Source: JAHQVI01 sp050330195
GTDB lineage: Bacteria; Pseudomonadota; Alphaproteobacteria; Rhizobiales; Rhodomicrobiaceae
Assembly: GCA_050330195.1 (NCBI GenBank)
Contig: JBHJOB010000092.1
Location: 1-14,080, forward strand
Length of the DNA stretch: 14,080 bases
Reading direction: 5' to 3'
Part shown: piece by piece, positions 12,039-14,080 of the stretch
Layout: every line of letters begins with the position of its first letter
Numbering within the stretch: position 1 is the stretch's first letter
Program-made: the position numbers and the translations under genes
Notes under the pieces: model-generated
Seen by the model: only the letters and a program-made list of their open reading frames with translations
Database searches by the model: none
Told to the model about the DNA's origin: nothing

Positions 12039-14080
12039 GGGTTTTTGTCTGGCTGGCATTTTGTGCGCATGCGGCTGCGCGATCGACGAGCCGGTTCCAT
12101 CGGCTGCATTGCTTTTGCGGCAGATCTGAACTCGGGATTTCGTACAGGCAATAGTGCCCATTGTAGGCATGGCTGGTGACGAGGCCATGTTTGGCCCATC
12201 TGGTGAGGGTGTGCTCGTGGACATTGAGACGCGCAGCCGCTTCCTGTTTTGTCAGCATTCCACGTTCCCGCAGACGGTCATAGCGTGAGCGCAGCGTGTA
12301 TTGGTGAACGAGATAGGCAACGCGTGAGGCCGTGAAGCGTGCGTCGTGGCGACCGCGGCGCGCGGCTTCGCCTGGACGATATCCCTGTTGGTTGAGCAGC
12401 TCTGCGATCTCGGAATAGATGTGGTCGTCGAGAAGCTTGTCGACCAGTTCGACGATGCCGGGCTGCGTCTTGACCTGCTGGGCGGAAGATTTTGGGCTCA
12501 AGGTGGTGAGCGTCTGGATCTTGCCACCCTTGAAGCGCACGTGAACCTTTGTGGTCCCTTCCGCCGGCAGCTTGACGAGAGTGACATCCTCGATGATGTG
12601 GGCAAGCAGTCGCTTGCGTTCGCGGTTTGGGGTATCGGGATCCGCCCAGAGCTTGTTGAAATCCACCGTCATAGCGACCAGCCGCTCGCGGACAGCTTCA
12701 TCGAGGATGAACTGATCGTGCTCCCGGGCGCGCTCGCGCTCTTCGTGGGCATTGGCCAATATGCGGAGCTTCTCGTTCCATTCGCCTTCGAGCGTGTCGG
12801 CGACGAGGCGATTATTGGGATCGACCAGCATGAAACGGCGCTGGGCGAGATCGGCTTCCGTTCGGGCGCGCTCGATCGCGCGGCAGCGCAGCCGATCCGC
12901 TTCTTCATGCCGTGCCTGGATCTCCTTGCGGACTTCGAGCGCCAGTTCGACGGCTGCCGGCGCCATCTGCTCGGCAATCAGCCTGCCGATGGCTTCATCG
13001 ACCGGAGGCCCGGCGATCGACTGGCACAAGGGTTCCCCGCGATAGCTATGGGCGCGATCACAGATGTACCAGGCTTCCTGCCGGCCACGCCGGGCAGCGT
13101 AGCGAACCCGGAAATGTCTGCCGCATTGCCCGCACACGGCGCGGCCTTGCAGCAGCGCCGGACCTTCCCTTGGGATTGACGCTCGCGCCGCGTCATATCC
13201 ATGGCCATTCACCTTGAGAATCTTCAGGTTCTCCTGATGCCCGTCCCAACTGATGTAGCCGGGATGAGCATCGGGAATGCAGGCCAGCCAGTCATCATTC
13301 TCTCGCGCACGCACCGTCTTCTTACCGTCGATGGTGCGTCGAAACTGTCGTCTACCATAGGCATAGGCGCCGGCATAACGCGGATTGGTCAGAACGCGCT
13401 GCGCCGTCGACACCGTCAGCGGCCTGAAAACCGTCTTGCTGTTGTGCAAGCGCGACGGGAACAGAAGACCTTCCTTGCGAAAGGCCTTGACGGTCTGGGA
13501 GGCGGATCCGACGCGAGCGAACGTCTCGAAAAAATGGACGATCGTCTCCCTGACTTGCATGTCCGGATCCAGCGCCACATTGCCGGAATGGTCATAGACC
13601 AGCCCGGTTGGCAGGGGACAACGAAACTCTCCGCGCCTTGCCTTGTTGAGGATGCCACCGCGCAGCCTTGCTTTGATGACATGCAACTCGGCCTCACTCA
13701 TTGTGCCCTTGAGACCGAGCAGGAGCCGGTCGTTGAAACTTGCCGGATCGTAGACGCCGTCTTCGTCGAGGATCAGGGTATCGGCAAGGGCGCAGATCTC
13801 CAGCAGGCGCTGCCAGTCGGCATTGTTGCGCGCCAGACGGGAGACCTCCAGGCCCATCACGATCCCGGCGCGCCCCATGCCGACGTCGCTGACCAGCCGC
13901 TGAAACCCCTCGCGCCATGCCGCCGATGCGCCGGATTCGCCCTGATCGTTGTCGATGACGACAATCTGCTCGTCGCGCCAGCCGAGGGCGACCGCGCGCC
14001 CACGAAGCGCATATTGCCGCCTGGCGCTCTCGGCGTTCTCGACAACCTGGCGCATCGAAGACTGGCGGATGTACAGGTAG
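12031..14080 (-). CDS. Large serine recombinase / site-specific integrase (5' end beyond window)
   Basis: The frame is open to the right edge; before the first internal Met (14055) it reads YLYIRQSS, the N-terminal strand and presumed catalytic serine of serine recombinases, so the true start lies outside. Counted from that Met: catalytic domain to about 140 (with EVSRLARNNADWQRLLEI), recombinase domain about 148-235 (PLPTGLVYDHSGNV, NPRYAGAYAYGR), and zinc ribbon with C308, C311, C332 and C344. A long charged helical region (about 365-450) follows, then a C-terminal MerR/Xis-like HTH (MLTKQEAAARLNVHEHTLTR) near 600-620. Such enzymes integrate and excise mobile elements through short attachment sites. 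All visible domains are intact. It ends about 30 bases from the broken IS66 tnpB, so it likely belongs to the element that interrupted it. Confidence 0.92.
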   Translation of the reverse strand, partial: YLYIRQSSMRQVVENAESARRQYALRGRAVALGWRDEQIVVIDNDQGESGASAAWREGFQRLVSDVGMGRAGIVMGLEVSRLARNNADWQRLLEICALADTLILDEDGVYDPASFNDRLLLGLKGTMSEAELHVIKARLRGGILNKARRGEFRCPLPTGLVYDHSGNVALDPDMQVRETIVHFFETFARVGSASQTVKAFRKEGLLFPSRLHNSKTVFRPLTVSTAQRVLTNPRYAGAYAYGRRQFRRTIDGKKTVRARENDDWLACIPDAHPGYISWDGHQENLKILKVNGHGYDAARASIPREGPALLQGRAVCGQCGRHFRVRYAARRGRQEAWYICDRAHSYRGEPLCQSIAGPPVDEAIGRLIAEQMAPAAVELALEVRKEIQARHEEADRLRCRAIERARTEADLAQRRFMLVDPNNRLVADTLEGEWNEKLRILANAHEERERAREHDQFILDEAVRERLVAMTVDFNKLWADPDTPNRERKRLLAHIIEDVTLVKLPAEGTTKVHVRFKGGKIQTLTTLSPKSSAQQVKTQPGIVELVDKLLDDHIYSEIAELLNQQGYRPGEAARRGRHDARFTASRVAYLVHQYTLRSRYDRLRERGMLTKQEAAARLNVHEHTLTRWAKHGLVTSHAYNGHYCLYEIPSSDLPQKQCSRWNRLVDRAAACAQNASQTKTLN

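Noticed and set aside
12346..13179. Long open frame of 277 codons on the plus strand
   Set aside because: It lies wholly antisense within the serine recombinase, whose family motifs are clear; the plus-strand product shows no family pattern.

Overview
The window looks like an accessory (symbiosis-island or plasmid type) region of a GC-rich alphaproteobacterium, most likely Hyphomicrobiales (rhizobia and relatives). The reasons are codon usage, the RdfS/TraF/DUF6499-DUF2285 gene set known from Mesorhizobium-type integrative and conjugative elements (ICEs), and the IS66 and IS1595 remnants. No species can be named from the sequence alone.

Left part (1-3292): the control and transfer edge of an ICE. 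It opens with the C-terminal half of an MFS transporter that runs in frame into the membrane anchor of a TrbF/VirB8-type conjugation protein. Next come a small AlpA-like regulator, an FseA-type excision activator, an RdfS-like excisionase with a strong ribosome binding site, and a TraF-like S26 signal peptidase overlapping it by ATGA. The activator is split between two frames: a DUF6499 half in frame 1 and a DUF2285 half in frame 2, which need a +1 ribosomal frameshift near 1864-1870. This is the most notable system here. It is a homologue of the frameshift-gated activator described for ICEMlSymR7A, not a wholly unknown one.

Middle (3293-10167): a low-density patchwork. It holds a transposase-like tail, a cytoplasmic WD40 protein on the minus strand inside a pair of 28-bp imperfect direct repeats, a small immunity-like protein (minus), a GlsB/YeaQ-like small membrane protein with a possible general-stress promoter, an NTF2/SnoaL-like protein, the C-terminal half of a LysE exporter abutting an IS1595 transposase N-terminus, and a large exported WD40 gene. 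The WD40 gene is broken by two small indels and a roughly 105-bp insert, and has lost the caspase-like domain its C-terminus suggests it once had.

Right part (10168-14080): relics of a gas-vesicle cluster (N-truncated gvpF/L, a perfect 14-bp hairpin, an intact gvpK), then an IS66 element with tnpA complete and tnpB cut off at about codon 69. The cut lies next to the 3' end of a large serine recombinase on the minus strand, whose N-terminus with the catalytic serine region runs off the right edge.

The window therefore reads as the regulatory core of an ICE joined to a graveyard of nested mobile elements and truncated cargo. Only the fseA-rdfS-traF block looks like a working pathway (activation of excision, excision, pilin or relaxosome protein processing).
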